A stretch of 64,000 bases of DNA from Neckera pumila (Eukaryota > Streptophyta > Bryopsida > Hypnales > Neckeraceae), in assembly GCA_963969595.1 (NCBI GenBank), contig OZ018410.1, positions 33,050,913 through 33,114,912 on the forward strand, given 5' to 3'. The position numbers were made by a program, and so were the translations under genes. A model generated the notes under the pieces. The model ran no database searches. It saw only the letters and a list, made by a program, of their open reading frames with translations, and was not told where the DNA came from. Positions 62,767 through 64,000 of the stretch are shown here, piece after piece. Within the stretch, counting starts at the first letter, position 1; each line of letters opens with the position of its first letter.

Positions 62767-64000
62767 TAATTGTAACTATGCTTAATTGTAATCAGTGTCA
62801 ATTATAGATACTCATACATTAAATATTCAAAAAAGAATAGGGGCACACAATGCTTATGATTGCAAAAGGAGAAGGCAACTTTTTGACTTCCATAAATTAT
62901 TTTTAACATTGAACTTAAACTTACTGGTTGTTTTTTGTTTGGCAATAAGACAACCATTCTTAAAATGTAGTTTCTCCCAATTCACATGGAAGCAAAATCA
63001 TCATGAAATCTGAAGGCAATTTACACAATTGGAAGCTTGGAAATGAATTTTCCAATTTTGACTCAACATGAATGTTTGTTCCTAGAGTGTTTAACCCCAA
63101 AGTGACATTCAATTTCTGGAGTTCAAAAACATCATTGCTTTGAAGCTTTATGGATCTAAATGTCTTCAAGTTATACAAATCTCAAATGTACAATCTTATA
63201 ATGTACATATTGTAGATGACATGTACAAAATTTGAAGTCATTTGGCCACATAGATTGCAAGATCATAATGTTTTAGTGTTGACAATGGATGCTGCAATTT
63301 TCCCAAAAACACATTTGGAGGTGAAGTTTGATTTCTAAACCTACTCAAATGAAAAAACTTTACACTACAAAAAGATTCAAAACTAGTATACAAACACATT
63401 GGTGAAAAAAAAATTTCATTCAATTGAAGCATTGTGTCTACAAAACGGCTTTGAAATGTCAAAAATTAGCAAGAAAATTTGCAAAAAACACATCTAAAGC
63501 TGAACCTCCTTCTATTAGAATGCTTCTCAGTCACTCCTTAATTCTTGGATTAATATGAAATTTTAGCCACAAAAACTAGACTAGTACGCACAACTTTTCC
63601 AAAAATAATTATTGAAAATGGACTTTGTATGAAGAAGAAACAAGCCGCCAAAGTTCACTACACTCCAAAAATGGCAGGATTTTGAACTTCGAGTTGCTCC
63701 CAAACATTCAAAACAACTGGGATTGACATGAAAACTTAACCACAATAAGCATACTTCAAGGGGAACAAAATCCAACCTACTTTATTGAAAATGAGCAATG
63801 GATGAAGGAGATACAAGGCCCCGAAGTTGCAGCCCTAAAATGCAGTTAGGTGAATTCAAATTGAAGTTGTGAACTTCGATTGGCTTCCAAAAATGCAATA
63901 CATCTTGAATTGATCTAAAAATTTTAACATACAAACTAGAAGGGAGAACGCAACTTTCCCAATAAGTCTTATTGAATTTGGACCTTGAATGCAAAAGTTA

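Larger units (their letters stand above)
57376..64000. other. AT-rich repeat region at right end
   Basis: Apart from a GC-richer stretch at 57380-57640, probably the TIC21 promoter side, the region is AT-rich with no gene recognised. It contains two TTAA-ended elements (57983-58919 and 61840-62766), local near-tandem copies of 'caaattagtgaacaa' (58930-59040) and a TA/TG microsatellite. The end, 62800-64000, has no feature I can name. Confidence 0.55.

Overview
The window is nuclear DNA from a land plant, most likely a moss. The genes have spliceosomal introns and plant-specific products: phenylalanine ammonia-lyase (PAL), chalcone synthase (CHS), a chloroplast TIC21/PIC1-type envelope protein, a GDSL esterase/lipase and a tRNA-Glu(CTC). 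The PAL genes have no intron, and the CHS sequence reads like bryophyte CHS as I remember it. GC-rich coding exons stand out from very AT-rich, transposon-littered intergenic DNA. I cannot name the species.

The dominant structure is a giant inverted duplication. The left arm runs from about 3142 to 18409 and the right arm from about 34441 to 52611 in the opposite orientation, around a unique spacer of about 16 kb. Each arm carries an intact intronless PAL gene (724 aa) and an intact two-exon CHS gene (403 aa), transcribed away from each other. The two PAL genes look identical; the CHS proteins differ at two exon-1 residues. The arms differ by several indels and young transposons: a block of about 2 kb, a 222-bp MITE and a block of about 430 bp are present only on the right, and 165 bp is missing from a left-arm element.

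Both ends of the arms fall inside exons of a broken alanyl-tRNA synthetase (AlaRS) gene. Catalytic-domain exon pieces lie at 1569-1740, at 18367-18409 and, on the minus strand, up to 34483. C-terminal exon pieces lie at 3067-4528 and, on the minus strand, at 51221-52611. The order AlaRS 3' end - PAL - CHS - AlaRS 5' end in each arm suggests an older tandem unit that was later copied in inverted orientation.

The spacer (18.4-34.4 kb) holds AT-rich transposon relics, one complete GDSL esterase/lipase gene (29861-31425) and small gene relics at 32.3-33.4 kb. Right of the duplication lie a tRNA-Glu gene (53906-53977, minus) and a complete four-exon TIC21-like gene (55246-57291, minus). The last 6.5 kb is AT-rich repeat DNA.

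Functionally, PAL makes cinnamate from phenylalanine, the entry to phenylpropanoids, and CHS condenses p-coumaroyl-CoA with malonyl-CoA, the entry to flavonoids. The window therefore holds two copies of a physically linked pair of gateway enzymes of one pathway. The repeat families visible are TTAA-flanked elements with CCCCTAAAG ends, CATTA-ended MITEs, long foldback elements, a pogo-like MITE and a pair of inverted TIR elements.
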